From positions 124,001 to 188,000 of the forward strand of contig JBCCPK010000005.1 of assembly GCA_039024915.1 (NCBI GenBank): a stretch of 64,000 nt of DNA, given 5' to 3'. The number at the start of each line of letters is the position of its first letter. Within the stretch, counting starts at the first letter, position 1. The notes below the pieces were generated by a model. The model did not search any database, was not told the DNA's origin, and saw only the letters and a program-made list of their open reading frames with translations. This stretch comes from Pseudomonadota bacterium. Its GTDB lineage: Bacteria; Pseudomonadota; Alphaproteobacteria; Rhizobiales; MH13. Positions 52,395-61,316 of this stretch are shown one piece after another. The position numbers and the translations under genes are program-made.

Positions 52395-53744
52395 ATGGCG
52401 ACCCCCGACGACCCCGACAGTCCGACCGCTCCCCCTGCCCGACCGGCAGGGAACGGGCCATCTGCGCCCGACGCATCCACTGACGCACAGGACAACACAT
52501 TGTCCAAAGCGGCGCGGCGCAAGGCCCTCACCTTCATCCTGCTGACGGTTGGTATCGATGTCGTCGGCATCGGCATCATCATCCCGGTCCTGCCCGAACT
52601 GATCCGCGATGTGGATGGCACCGGCATCTCGCTGGGCGACGCGGCCTTTGTCGGCGGGTGGCTGATGTTCGCCTACGCCTTCATGCAATTCCTTTCCGCC
52701 CCGGTCCTGGGCGGCCTTTCGGACCGCTATGGCCGCCGCCCCGTCCTCCTGTTGTCGCTTGCCGTCCTTGCCTTCGACTATGTGATCATGGCGCTGGCGC
52801 CGACGCTGCTATGGCTGTTCATCGGGCGCATCCTGTCGGGCCTCGCAGGCGCGAGCTTCGTCACCGCTTACGCCTATATCGCGGACGTCTCGCCGAAGGA
52901 GGATCGCGCCGCGAATTTCGGCCTGATCGGCATGGCGTTCGGCGTCGGCTTCGTCATCGGCCCGGCAATCGGCGGGCTCCTGGGCACCATCGATCCGCGC
53001 CTGCCCTTCTGGGCGGCGGCGGCCTTCTGCGTCGGCGGCGTCGTGTTCGGCTGGTTCGCGCTGCCCGAAAGCCTGCCGCCGGAAAAACGCCGGGCGTTTG
53101 AGATCCGCCGTGCCAATCCCGTCGGGACCCTAAAGCGCTTTTGGGGCATCAAACCGGTCCTGATGCTTATTGTGGCCGGCGCCATCCTCGAATTCGCCAT
53201 GCAGGTCTACCCCGCCGTCTGGGCCTATTACACGCCCGTGCAGTTTGGTTGGTCCACCGCCGATGTGGGCGTGTCGCTTGCGGTCTTCGGCGTTCTGATC
53301 GCCGTTGGCGAAGGCTTCATCCTGCGGGTGGTCCTCAAACGGTATGGCGAACACCGGGTGATCATCTGGTCGACGATCCTCGCCATCGCCTGTTTCGCGG
53401 CCTACGCCGTCGCGCCCAACGGCATGTGGGGCTATATCATCCTGGTCTTTTCAGCGATGTCCGGGTTTGGCTCATCGGGCCTGCAGGGGCTTGCGTCGAA
53501 CGCCACCAGCGAAAGCGAACAGGGCGAACTCAACGGCGCGGTCATGAGCGCGACCGCTATCGTCGCCTTCATTGCGCCGCCCATCGTGACCGGCCTGTTC
53601 GCATGGTTCACCGACGGAGAGGGGCTTTACCTGCCCGGCGCGCCGTTTGTTTTCGCGGCCGTCATCTGCTGCGCGATGTACATCCCGTATGCCCGCGCGC
53701 GCGCGCTCGGCATCCGCGACAGCGCCGGTGGCGGGCAAGGGTAG
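52395..53744 (+). CDS. MFS transporter, TCR/TetA-like
   Basis: A 12-helix major facilitator exporter, 449 residues, with a disordered Pro/Asp-rich tail (about 1-38). Helix 1 is ALTFILLTVGIDVVGIGIII. Motif A is GGLSDRYGRRPVLLLSLAVL, and motif C-like VGFVIGPAIGGLLG marks the antiporter subgroup. TetA-like members without linked TetR are usually uncharacterised drug or metabolite exporters, so resistance should not be assumed. It converges with the next gene (23 bp gap). Confidence 0.88.
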   Translation: MATPDDPDSPTAPPARPAGNGPSAPDASTDAQDNTLSKAARRKALTFILLTVGIDVVGIGIIIPVLPELIRDVDGTGISLGDAAFVGGWLMFAYAFMQFLSAPVLGGLSDRYGRRPVLLLSLAVLAFDYVIMALAPTLLWLFIGRILSGLAGASFVTAYAYIADVSPKEDRAANFGLIGMAFGVGFVIGPAIGGLLGTIDPRLPFWAAAAFCVGGVVFGWFALPESLPPEKRRAFEIRRANPVGTLKRFWGIKPVLMLIVAGAILEFAMQVYPAVWAYYTPVQFGWSTADVGVSLAVFGVLIAVGEGFILRVVLKRYGEHRVIIWSTILAIACFAAYAVAPNGMWGYIILVFSAMSGFGSSGLQGLASNATSESEQGELNGAVMSATAIVAFIAPPIVTGLFAWFTDGEGLYLPGAPFVFAAVICCAMYIPYARARALGIRDSAGGGQG

Positions 53745-53767
53745 GGGCAGGGCAGGGATCGCGCGGG

Positions 53768-54886
53768 TCAGCTGAAGGCGTTGAGCGCCCATCCGATCGC
53801 GACGACCTGCGGAACGGTCAGAAGCGGCAGGAGCAGCGCCGCCCGCAAACGCCCCGTGACTTCCTTGAGGACAAGAATTTCGGTGTAGTCGGTCGCGGCC
53901 CCCGCCATCAGGAAGGTGAAGGCATTGCCCGGCGCTGCGGCCCGGCCCATCAGATCGGCGGCAATCGGCACCGAGCCTTCCGAACAGACCTCGATGACCG
54001 TCGCCGCAACCAGCGTTGTGAACAGACCCAGCAAGGTCGGCCCGAACCATGCCGCGAACACCTCCGTCGGCACCGTCACCTGGATCAGCGCGGCCAGGAC
54101 GACGCCGAACAGCAGCCAACGCAGCACCGTGCGGCTTGCGGTGACCGACCGGCGGGCGGTGTCTGTGACGAATGCCCAGTCGAAGCGGGTTCGTTTGAGC
54201 CCGGCGCGCGCCTCCCGCCAGACATTGAAGTTCTCGGGCAGATCGACGCGGTTGGGGTTCGGCGCCACGCGCCCTGCCCGCTCCAGCGCTTCGACGGCGA
54301 GGCCGGCAACACCGGCGATGACGAGCGAGCACGCGATGAATACGACCATCCAACCCCAACCCATCATGATCCCGATGATAATCGTCAGCGATAGGGAGTT
54401 CCACGGCGAGGCGATCAGAAACGCGAAAACCTGTCCGAGCGAGGCACCGCGCTCGTAGAGCTTCGCGCCGACCATCAGCACGCCGTGGTTGCACAAATCG
54501 AGAAACACGCCCGCGAGCATTGCACGGCCGATACCGGCGGCGCCCTGATCGCGCCCGATCATGCCGATGACAAACGCGCGCGGGACCCTGTCGATGAGGC
54601 CCACAGCGATCATGCCGACCGCGATACCCCACCACATCAGGTTGATCATGTCCTGAATGGCATGGGCAAAGTGGCCCAAGCCCCAAAGATCGGAATGGTC
54701 GAGGACGAAACCCGCGAGATAGGCGACGAGGATAGTCGCGCCCGAGCCCAGCAGCAGCCAGTCCCGCGGGCGGCGGGCAATCGGCGCTTCTTCGCCGCTT
54801 GTGGCGTGCGCACCGCAGCAAGAGCCGGGTGCCCGCGCGTCTGCGGCGGCTTGTCCTTCATTTGATCGAACGGCTGTCTCCATCAT
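53768..54886 (-). CDS. Predicted permease (DUF318/ArsP-like)
   Basis: An inner-membrane permease of 372 residues in the PF03773-type permease family, with about eight helices. Features: LFLDLCNHGV-like VFLDLCNHGVLMVGAKLYER, IASPWNSLSLTIIIGIMMGW, SEGSVPIAADLMGRAAAPG and AFTFLMAGAATDYTEILVLK. The N-terminal tail has a Cys pair (GSCCGAH). Relatives include ArsP, which exports organoarsenicals, but ArsP's defining residues cannot be confirmed here and no ars gene is adjacent. Two ATGs (54886 and 54883) are adjacent; the first is used. Confidence 0.82.
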   Translation of the reverse strand: MMETAVRSNEGQAAADARAPGSCCGAHATSGEEAPIARRPRDWLLLGSGATILVAYLAGFVLDHSDLWGLGHFAHAIQDMINLMWWGIAVGMIAVGLIDRVPRAFVIGMIGRDQGAAGIGRAMLAGVFLDLCNHGVLMVGAKLYERGASLGQVFAFLIASPWNSLSLTIIIGIMMGWGWMVVFIACSLVIAGVAGLAVEALERAGRVAPNPNRVDLPENFNVWREARAGLKRTRFDWAFVTDTARRSVTASRTVLRWLLFGVVLAALIQVTVPTEVFAAWFGPTLLGLFTTLVAATVIEVCSEGSVPIAADLMGRAAAPGNAFTFLMAGAATDYTEILVLKEVTGRLRAALLLPLLTVPQVVAIGWALNAFS

Positions 54887-55280
54887 CCCTCATGTGCGCC
54901 CGGGCCTATCCGCGGTCAAGTGAAGTGACCAGGGGCCAGCGCGCTTTGACACGCATCAAGGCACGGGCCCCAGCCATCGCGGATTGTCTTGCAGCTTGCC
55001 GTTGGCAGTGCTTTCGGCTCCACTTTGGCTTCAATGGGCAGCATTTTCTCCAAAATGTGCGACCAATGGGCGAGATCGACCACCTTGTTGAACAGGTCCG
55101 CTTGGCCGAAAGTGTATTCGGCTCAAAAACCGGTTTTAGGATCAAACGCCTCCGCAAGACGAGGCGAAGAAACCGGGCTAATCAAAACGCATGCGCGGGC
55201 GATCCGCGCACCGATAGTGGGGCAATCGGGAAGCGCAGCACGGCGCTTTCGGGAAACGTGAGAAAGAGGGAACACTACCC
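54887..55280. other. Upstream region of acs, with a palindrome
   Basis: 394 bp without a supported gene. A perfect 12-bp palindrome AAAACCGGTTTT at 55126-55137 lies 144 bp before acs and may be an operator. Short frames such as 54989-55261 have no ribosome site or family resemblance. The region presumably contains the acs promoter. Confidence 0.45.
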
Positions 55281-57215
55281 ATGAGTGAAATCTATCCGGT
55301 GCCGGATGCGGTGGCCTCGGCCTCGCTTATCGACGACGCCAAATATCGAGCAATGTACGACAGATCGGTGTCCGACCCAGAGGGTTTCTGGGGCGAGCAC
55401 GGCAAACGGCTCGATTGGATCAAGCCTTACACCAAGGTCAAGAACACCTCATTCGATCCACACAATGTCGATATCCGCTGGTTCGAAGACGGAACGCTGA
55501 ACGTTTCGGCGAACTGCGTGGATCGGCACATTGCGACGCGCGGCGATCAAGTTGCCATCATCTGGGAAGGCGATGATCCCGGCGATAGCCTTGAGATCAC
55601 CTACCGTGAACTCGGCCAGCACGTGAACACAATGGCTGGTGTGCTGAAGAATGCGGGCGTCAAGAAGGGCGACCGCGTCACGCTGTACCTGCCTATGATC
55701 CCCGAAGCGGCGTACGCCATGCTCGCCTGCGCCCGGCTGGGCGCGGTGCATTCCATTGTCTTTGGCGGCTTCTCGCCGGATTCGCTGGCCCAGCGCATCG
55801 AAGGTTGCCAATCGAAAGTGGTTGTCACAGCCGATGAGGGTTTGCGCGGTGGCCGGAGAGTTGCGCTCAAGGCCAACGTGGACAAAGCGGCCGAGACCGC
55901 ACCAGTTGAGACCGTGGTTGTGGTCAAGCGCACCGGTGGTGACATCGCCATGCAGGACGGTCGGGACGTCTGGTATCACGAAGCGGCCGAAAGTGCGCCA
56001 GACTTCGTTGAACCGGAGGAAATGAACGCCGAAGACCCGCTGTTCATCCTGTACACGTCAGGTTCGACCGGTCAGCCCAAGGGCGTCCTGCACACCACGG
56101 GCGGCTACCTCACCTATGCGTCGATGACCCATCAATACGTCTTCGACTACCAGGACGGCGACATCTACTGGTGCACCGCCGATGTCGGTTGGGTCACCGG
56201 CCACAGCTACATCGTGTACGGACCGCTGGCGAACGGTGCGACGACCTTGATGTTCGAAGGCGTGCCGACCTACCCCTCGCCTTCGCGCTTCTGGGATGTG
56301 GTCGACAAGCACAAGGTCAACATCTTCTACACCGCCCCAACTGCCATCCGCTCATTGATGGGCGCAGGCGAAGAGCATGTGAAGAAGACAGACCGCTCGA
56401 CACTCCGTGTGCTGGGCTCGGTCGGTGAACCCATCAACCCCGAAGCCTGGAACTGGTACTATTCGGTCGTGGGCGAAGCTCGCTGCCCGATCGTTGACAC
56501 CTGGTGGCAGACTGAGACCGGCGGCATCCTGATCACGCCATTGCCGGGGGCGACCGCGCTCAAGCCCGGTTCGGCGACGCGGCCCTTCTTCGGGGTGCAA
56601 CCGGCGCTGGTGGATGCCGAAGGGGTGATCCTCGAAGGCGCGACCGAGGGTAACCTCGTAATCACAGACTCATGGCCCGGCCAGATGCGCACGGTCTATG
56701 GCGACCATGAGCGCTTCGTGCAAACCTACTTCTCCACCTATAAGGGGATGTATTTCACGGGTGATGGCTGCCGCCGCGATGAGGATGGCTATTACTGGAT
56801 CACCGGCCGGGTGGACGACGTCATCAACGTCTCAGGCCACCGTATGGGCACCGCAGAGGTGGAAAGCGCTCTCGTTGCCCACCCGAAAGTGTCGGAAGCC
56901 GCGGTCGTGGGCTATCCGCACGATCTGAAGGGTCAGGGCATCTATGTCTATGTGACCTTGATGGAAGGCGAGGACCCCACCGACGACCTGCGCAAGGAGC
57001 TCGTCAAATGGGTCCGCTCCGAGATCGGCCCCATCGCGTCTCCGGACCTGATCCAGTTCGCTCCGGGTCTGCCGAAGACCCGCTCAGGCAAGATCATGCG
57101 GCGTATTCTGCGGAAGATTGCCGAGGATTCGTTCGACAATCTTGGAGATACGTCGACACTCGCCGATCCGGCCGTTGTCGATGATCTGATCGAGAACCGG
57201 CAGAACAAGAGCTAG
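55281..57215 (+). CDS. acs: Acetyl-CoA synthetase (AMP-forming)
   Basis: Activates acetate to acetyl-CoA through acetyl-AMP, 644 residues, the normal length. The phosphate loop is [18 protein letters not shown] (near 257). Other motifs: the acetate-pocket region [42 protein letters not shown] and [12 protein letters not shown]. The C-terminal regulatory lysine K604 lies in RSGKIMRR, the site acetylated by Pat-type enzymes. GAGGGAAC precedes the ATG. It is monocistronic in this context: a complex hairpin repeat and then a terminator follow. Confidence 0.96.
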   Translation: MSEIYPVPDAVASASLIDDAKYRAMYDRSVSDPEGFWGEHGKRLDWIKPYTKVKNTSFDPHNVDIRWFEDGTLNVSANCVDRHIATRGDQVAIIWEGDDPGDSLEITYRELGQHVNTMAGVLKNAGVKKGDRVTLYLPMIPEAAYAMLACARLGAVHSIVFGGFSPDSLAQRIEGCQSKVVVTADEGLRGGRRVALKANVDKAAETAPVETVVVVKRTGGDIAMQDGRDVWYHEAAESAPDFVEPEEMNAEDPLFILYTSGSTGQPKGVLHTTGGYLTYASMTHQYVFDYQDGDIYWCTADVGWVTGHSYIVYGPLANGATTLMFEGVPTYPSPSRFWDVVDKHKVNIFYTAPTAIRSLMGAGEEHVKKTDRSTLRVLGSVGEPINPEAWNWYYSVVGEARCPIVDTWWQTETGGILITPLPGATALKPGSATRPFFGVQPALVDAEGVILEGATEGNLVITDSWPGQMRTVYGDHERFVQTYFSTYKGMYFTGDGCRRDEDGYYWITGRVDDVINVSGHRMGTAEVESALVAHPKVSEAAVVGYPHDLKGQGIYVYVTLMEGEDPTDDLRKELVKWVRSEIGPIASPDLIQFAPGLPKTRSGKIMRRILRKIAEDSFDNLGDTSTLADPAVVDDLIENRQNKS

Positions 57216-57330
57216 CGCCAAAAGCTGGCGCACGTAGAAGGGGCGCGCTTCAGCGCCCCTGACGCGAAAGCTAGCGACCAAAAAGTGGCGCACGGTGTGC
57301 GCGGGCAACCAGCCCGCGCGACGCGCAAGA
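57211..57330 (+). repeat. Tandem duplicated hairpin unit downstream of acs
   Basis: Two units of about 60 bp follow the acs stop. Each begins with a similar 24-25 bp element (57211-57234 GCTAGCGCCAAAAGCTGGCG..., 57270-57294 GCTAGCGACCAAAAAGTGGC...), which itself folds (GCGCCA/TGGCGC). Each is then followed by a GC-rich hairpin (unit 1: GGGGCGC/GCGCCCC, 57240-57259; unit 2: GCGCGGGC/GCCCGCGC, 57299-57319) and a GACGCG tail. The hairpin stems differ in sequence but keep pairing. The last bases of acs fall within unit 1. Confidence 0.75.
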
Positions 57331-57398
57331 TTTGCGCCAGCAAATATGTAGCCGGGCCCAGGTAGCACTGGCACTCGGATTAAAGGCCAAGGAAGAAG

Positions 57399-57420
57399 GC
57401 GGGCTTCGGCCCGCTTTTTT
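57399..57420 (+). terminator. Intrinsic terminator after acs
   Basis: GCGGGC-TTCG-GCCCGC followed by six T residues: a stable stem with a UUCG tetraloop and a U-tract. It lies after the tandem hairpin unit and 31 bp before the next gene. Confidence 0.92.
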
Positions 57421-57451
57421 GTGCCCGACCGCAACATGGAAGGAACGCCCG

Positions 57452-57856
57452 ATGCGCTTGCTTATTGCCCTTTTTATCCTCGTCACTTCGGCTTGTGTGG
57501 CGTCTTCGGATGAGGTGTGGGAGACACCAGACGGGCAAGTTGTCTACCTGTCAGAGACCAAAGGCGTGGCCGTCTGGGAGATCGATCAGCTGGAGGGCCC
57601 AAGGCGGATATACATCCAGGAGCTTGCTGGCAATTACGATAACCGTTCGATCCATGAGGGCTTCTGGATTCAAACCATTGGCGAAGGCTGCGGGGCGACA
57701 ATGACGGGGCCCGATGGTTTCAGCGGGACGGCTTGGGGTCGCGTCACGGTGATCTTTCACAGCAATGGCTTTCCCACAAACTGGACGCTCCTGAGCGGAA
57801 CCTGTTTCGGCGAGCCAGACACGCCGTTGCAGGGACAATCGCCATTGTTACAATGA
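57452..57856 (+). CDS. Putative lipoprotein, unknown function
   Basis: An exported 134-residue protein. It starts at ATG 57452, preceded by AAGGA, with a hydrophobic signal segment LLIALFILVTSAC whose C is a lipobox cysteine (residue 15). The mature part has no recognised family (VWETPDGQVVYLSETKGVAV; three further Cys). It is translationally coupled (ATGA overlap) to the I78-type inhibitor gene, so the two probably act in the same compartment. Role unknown. Confidence 0.8.
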   Translation: MRLLIALFILVTSACVASSDEVWETPDGQVVYLSETKGVAVWEIDQLEGPRRIYIQELAGNYDNRSIHEGFWIQTIGEGCGATMTGPDGFSGTAWGRVTVIFHSNGFPTNWTLLSGTCFGEPDTPLQGQSPLLQ

Positions 57857-58206
57857 GCAGCGCTGGATACGTCGTGCCAAACGCCAGGAAGCATTTGTCT
57901 GAACCCGCTACACTGCGCCTCAAGTCCTTTGACCGCCCGTTTGTCTTCTCATTGCTCGCTGTGCTTCTGGTCGCTTGTCAGCCAGCACCCTCCGACCCGC
58001 CCAGCGCAGATGTTGCTGATCCGTGCGGTGCCGAAACACTACAAAGCCTTGTCGGCCAGCCGTTTGCGGACGTATCCCTGCCGGACTATGAGCCGCAACG
58101 CATTTTTCGGATCGGCGATGCCGTGACGATGGATTTCATCGAGACGCGTCGGAACGTTCAACTGTCGGAAGATGGGGTGACGATCCTCGCCATCAGCTGT
58201 GGCTGA
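57853..58206 (+). CDS. Lipoprotein with peptidase inhibitor I78 domain
   Basis: A 117-residue lipoprotein. A cytoplasmic N-terminal stretch precedes the hydrophobic segment PFVFSLLAVLLVAC (lipobox LVAC). The mature domain matches the I78 inhibitor family: DPCGAETLQSLVGQPFADV, RIFRIGDAVTMDFIETRRNV, QLSEDGVTILAISCG, with the paired cysteines at both ends. I78 members inhibit serine proteases. The ATG overlaps the previous stop. A shorter start close to the signal segment is possible. It converges with the SLC13 gene (15 bp gap). Confidence 0.82.
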   Translation: MSSAGYVVPNARKHLSEPATLRLKSFDRPFVFSLLAVLLVACQPAPSDPPSADVADPCGAETLQSLVGQPFADVSLPDYEPQRIFRIGDAVTMDFIETRRNVQLSEDGVTILAISCG

Positions 58207-58221
58207 AAGGCGGTTCGCGCC

Positions 58222-59988
58222 TCACAACGGCCAAACCACCAAAATTGTCGGTACCGCGACTGCGATGACCAGCACCTCCAGGATCAGACCCATCCGCCAA
58301 TAATCGCCAAACTGATAGCCGCCGGGGCCCATGATGATCGTGTTGTTCTTGTGACCGATGGGCGTGAGGAACGCGCAGGACGCGGCCACCGCAACGCCCA
58401 TCAGGAACGGATCCGGATTGGCGTTGATGGACTGGGCAACGGAGACCGCAATCGGCGCAGCAATCAGCGTTGTGGCCACATTGTTGAGAAAGTCGCTCAG
58501 CGTCATGGTCACCACCATCAACACGGCAAGGATGGCCCAAACCGGCAGACCCGATGTGCCGCTGACGATGCCATCGGCGATGAGCTGCGTCCCACCAGAT
58601 GCTTCGAGCGCGCTTGAAAGGGGTATGAGGGAGGCAAGTAGGACAATCACCTTCCATTCGATGTGCGCGTAGAAATCTTCGCCGCCCAACAATCCCATTG
58701 CCACATAGGCCACCACGCACAATCCAAGGCCGATCGTCAGCGTCGTCACGCCCAACACGGCGAGCGCGATGGCAACAGCGAACGCCCCAATCGCAGCAAC
58801 CGCTTTGCGGCGCTGAATGACATCGGTCTTGCGGTCGGCAATGGGATAAACCCCAAGCCATGCCGTCACCTGATCCATCCGGTCGTCGGGCCCCAACAGC
58901 AGCAGCACATCGCCGGCCTTGATGGTCAGCCGTCGCACTCGGTCACGGAAACGCGTGCCCTCCCGCGAGACCCCCAGAAGCGTCACCCCATGCCGGTAGA
59001 GAAGCCGCACGTCGCTTTCCGAGCGCCCGGCGATGCGCGCCCCGTCCGGCACAATCGCTTCAATCAGGGTCAGATTGGTCCCGCGTAGCCCGCCATGTTT
59101 TTCGGAACCCGCGAAATCCAGTTCGGCCTTACCCATGAACGTTTCGATGGCTTTCGGGTCGCCTTCAAGCACCAGAAAATCGCCCTTGCGCAGCGTCTGC
59201 GTGCGCGAAAAGCCCGGCAGGCGCACGCCGCGACGCACCAAGCCAAGAATCTGAATGTCGGCATCCACCGCCTGCGGGTAGAGATCGCGGACCAGCTTTC
59301 CGATCGCAGCTGACTCATCGCCAACGCGGGCTTCGGCAACGTAAAGCCCCGCATCATCCGCCAGTCCATCCGCGCCCTTGCGTTTCGGTATCAAGCGCCA
59401 GCCGATGGTGGCGATGAAGGCAATGCCCACACTCGCAACCACCAATCCTACCGGCGCAAAATCGAACATTGAAAAGGGTGCGCCGAGCGCGTCCTGCCGA
59501 TACTGCGCAATGACGATATTAGGCGGCGTCCCGATGAGGGTGATCATGCCGCCCAAGATGGTCGCAAAAGATAGTGGCATCAGCGTCAGCGCCACAGCGC
59601 GCTTCGCCTTCTTGGCAACATCGATATCGAGGTTCATCAGGAGCGCCAGCGCGGCGACATTGTTGATCACCGCGGACAGAGCGGCGCCTGCGACGGCCAT
59701 GACCGAGATATGGACAGGGAGCTTGCGATCGGGATCGACCACAAAGCGCGCAATCAGCTCGACAGCGCCCGAATTCACCAAGCCGCGGGACACGATCAGG
59801 ACCAGCGCGATGATCACCACCGCGGGGTGACCGAAGCCCATGAAGGCGTCATCCGCCTGGACGTAACCGCCGAGGACAGCGATCAGAAGCGCGGAAAACG
59901 CCACCAAATCGTAGCGAATGCGGCCCCAGACCAGCAGCACAAACACCGCTCCGAAGAGCCCGAAAAGCACAAGTTGATCTTGAGTCAT
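58222..59988 (-). CDS. SLC13/DASS-family transporter with two RCK_C (TrkA-C) domains
   Basis: An inner-membrane ion-coupled transporter, 588 residues. The N-terminal membrane half (about 1-190) has GHPAVVIIALVLIVSRGLVN, INNVAALALLMNL and the signature TLIGTPPNIVIAQYR. A cytoplasmic insert (about 200-390) contains two RCK_C domains (LGLVRRGVRLPGFSRTQTLR, LLGVSREGTRFRDRVRRLTI). The C-terminal half holds VTMTLSDFLNNVATTLIAAP and FLTPIGHKNNTIIMGPGGYQ. Members take up sulfate, citrate or silicate. The substrate here is unknown; RCK_C domains suggest ligand gating. ATG at 59988 follows AAGG. Confidence 0.88.
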   Translation of the reverse strand: MTQDQLVLFGLFGAVFVLLVWGRIRYDLVAFSALLIAVLGGYVQADDAFMGFGHPAVVIIALVLIVSRGLVNSGAVELIARFVVDPDRKLPVHISVMAVAGAALSAVINNVAALALLMNLDIDVAKKAKRAVALTLMPLSFATILGGMITLIGTPPNIVIAQYRQDALGAPFSMFDFAPVGLVVASVGIAFIATIGWRLIPKRKGADGLADDAGLYVAEARVGDESAAIGKLVRDLYPQAVDADIQILGLVRRGVRLPGFSRTQTLRKGDFLVLEGDPKAIETFMGKAELDFAGSEKHGGLRGTNLTLIEAIVPDGARIAGRSESDVRLLYRHGVTLLGVSREGTRFRDRVRRLTIKAGDVLLLLGPDDRMDQVTAWLGVYPIADRKTDVIQRRKAVAAIGAFAVAIALAVLGVTTLTIGLGLCVVAYVAMGLLGGEDFYAHIEWKVIVLLASLIPLSSALEASGGTQLIADGIVSGTSGLPVWAILAVLMVVTMTLSDFLNNVATTLIAAPIAVSVAQSINANPDPFLMGVAVAASCAFLTPIGHKNNTIIMGPGGYQFGDYWRMGLILEVLVIAVAVPTILVVWPL

Positions 59989-60239
59989 GAAGGCCTTTGG
60001 CCAAGGGAAGCGTCTACCTGTCGCACGGACACCAAGCGGCTTAGCACAGTTTGGGACCGAAGACGGCACGCGAGCCTTTGGCGCCTTTTGCAAACCGGGT
60101 TTTGCGCCTCCATGCGCATCCCCCTGCAGACGCGCCGCATTGACCGCCGCATTGACCGCCGCAAGCCGGACAATATGTCAGGAAGTCCGGGAAGCGGTTA
60201 TCCACGTACCTTTATGGGGCGGCAGACACAGGCTCTTTT

Positions 60240-60758
60240 ATGCAAACGTCAGCAACCACGTTCACAACCATGGCACTGCGGGCCATGTTCCGCGACTGGT
60301 ACCATGGCCAGATCAAACCAGTGCCGTTTGCGCTGCTGTTTCCGATCGCCATGGCTGCAACCTATCTGACCTATTCCGCCCTGCTGGACGCATTAAGCAA
60401 CCCAGCCTATTTTGACCGTCGTGCGGTCGCGAGCGCGAGCCAGAATTTGGGTCTGCTGCCGTGGGGTCAGACGACCGTCTGGATGTCAGCACTGGCTCTG
60501 ATCGGCTCCGTCGCAGCGGGCGCAAACCTGATGGCGAAACGCATCCGCGACATGGGGCTACCTGGGGGTCTGGCCGTCTGCATGCTCGCCATCATCATCC
60601 ACGTGCTGATCAGCGGCGGCACAACGCTGATTTGGCTGCTCAATGCGGTCATATTTGCTAGCTTCGTCGCACTTCTGGCCATCCCGACCGACCACCTCGA
60701 AGCCGGCTCAGGCCGCCCGCGACCGCGACCCGACCGGAAAGGCGATCAACAGCGCTGA
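60240..60758 (+). CDS. Four-helix membrane protein, DUF805-like
   Basis: A 172-residue membrane protein with about four helices (FALLFPIAMAATYLTYSALL, VWMSALALIGSVAAGANLMA, LAVCMLAIIIHVLIS, IWLLNAVIFASFVALLAIPT) and an Arg/Pro-rich cytoplasmic tail. The segment MAKRIRDMGLPGG resembles the conserved (A)RRLHDxGxSG of DUF805 proteins, but the rest is divergent, so family placement is tentative. It converges with the response-regulator gene with a 5-bp gap. Confidence 0.75.
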   Translation: MQTSATTFTTMALRAMFRDWYHGQIKPVPFALLFPIAMAATYLTYSALLDALSNPAYFDRRAVASASQNLGLLPWGQTTVWMSALALIGSVAAGANLMAKRIRDMGLPGGLAVCMLAIIIHVLISGGTTLIWLLNAVIFASFVALLAIPTDHLEAGSGRPRPRPDRKGDQQR

Positions 60759-60763
60759 CCCGA

Positions 60764-61153
60764 TTAGTGCAACAGGGCCTGCTTGATCGCCGTTTCTGCC
60801 AAAGGCTTCGTCAGGAAACCGATGGAAGGGTCCAGTCTGTGCAATGCTTGTTCTTCGCGCGGGAGCAGCGGAACTGTCAGCATCATCGAGGCGTGACGAA
60901 CCGTTTGTTGCAGTTCAGCAGCGTAAAGCTTGGAGAAAAATTCTAAGCCATTTAAATAAGGCATCCGGAAGTCAGATAAAAGTAAATCAACCTGTTGCCT
61001 CTGATATCGACACTCAGCGAGGAAGTTTAAGACCTGCCGAGGATCGAGAAATTGTTCGATATCGTCAAACCATCCAGTCTTTTGAAGTGTTTGTGTTGCA
61101 AAATACTGATCAATATCGCAGTCGTCCAAAACAATTGCGTGCAGCTTGCCCAT
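60764..61153 (-). CDS. Single-domain response regulator (phytochrome-linked)
   Basis: A receiver-only protein of 129 residues. The acidic pair is in AIVLDDCDID, the phospho-acceptor in LLLSDFRMPYLNG and the Lys in FLTKPLAE. GGGGG precedes the ATG at 61153. It is divergent from the bacteriophytochrome kinase across 163 bp, and another receiver gene begins 103 bp after the kinase. It may take phosphate from the kinase or set its output. No DNA-binding domain. Confidence 0.88.
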   Translation of the reverse strand: MGKLHAIVLDDCDIDQYFATQTLQKTGWFDDIEQFLDPRQVLNFLAECRYQRQQVDLLLSDFRMPYLNGLEFFSKLYAAELQQTVRHASMMLTVPLLPREEQALHRLDPSIGFLTKPLAETAIKQALLH

Positions 61154-61265
61154 TTCAAACCCCCTTGGTCACAGGCGTAACATCACGATTTTTCATGGAG
61201 TTACGTCTTGACACATAGAGCGCCTGTGCGAGTTTCAAGCACCCGGGCTGTGTACGGGTTGCCCT

Positions 61266-61289
61266 GCGTTACTTACCTTAGCGTTACTT
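61266..61289. repeat. 9-bp direct repeat upstream of the phytochrome gene
   Basis: GCGTTACTT occurs twice, at 61266-61274 and 61281-61289, with starts 15 bp apart, 27 bp before the ATG used for the kinase. Such spaced repeats can be regulator half-sites. A TTGACA at 61208-61213 is a possible -35 element, without a good -10 at 17 bp. The evidence is weak. Confidence 0.35.
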
Positions 61290-61316
61290 GCCAATGTGGG
61301 GAATCACCAACCGGCC

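Noticed and set aside
52395-53744. Tetracycline resistance gene
   Set aside because: The protein is TetA-like only at the family level and has no linked TetR regulator; calling it a resistance gene is not supported.
53141-54821. Two overlapping long frames (417 and 449 codons) across the MFS/permease junction
   Set aside because: Both encode Arg/His/Gly-rich sequence without membrane or domain features and conflict with the two well-supported transporter genes.
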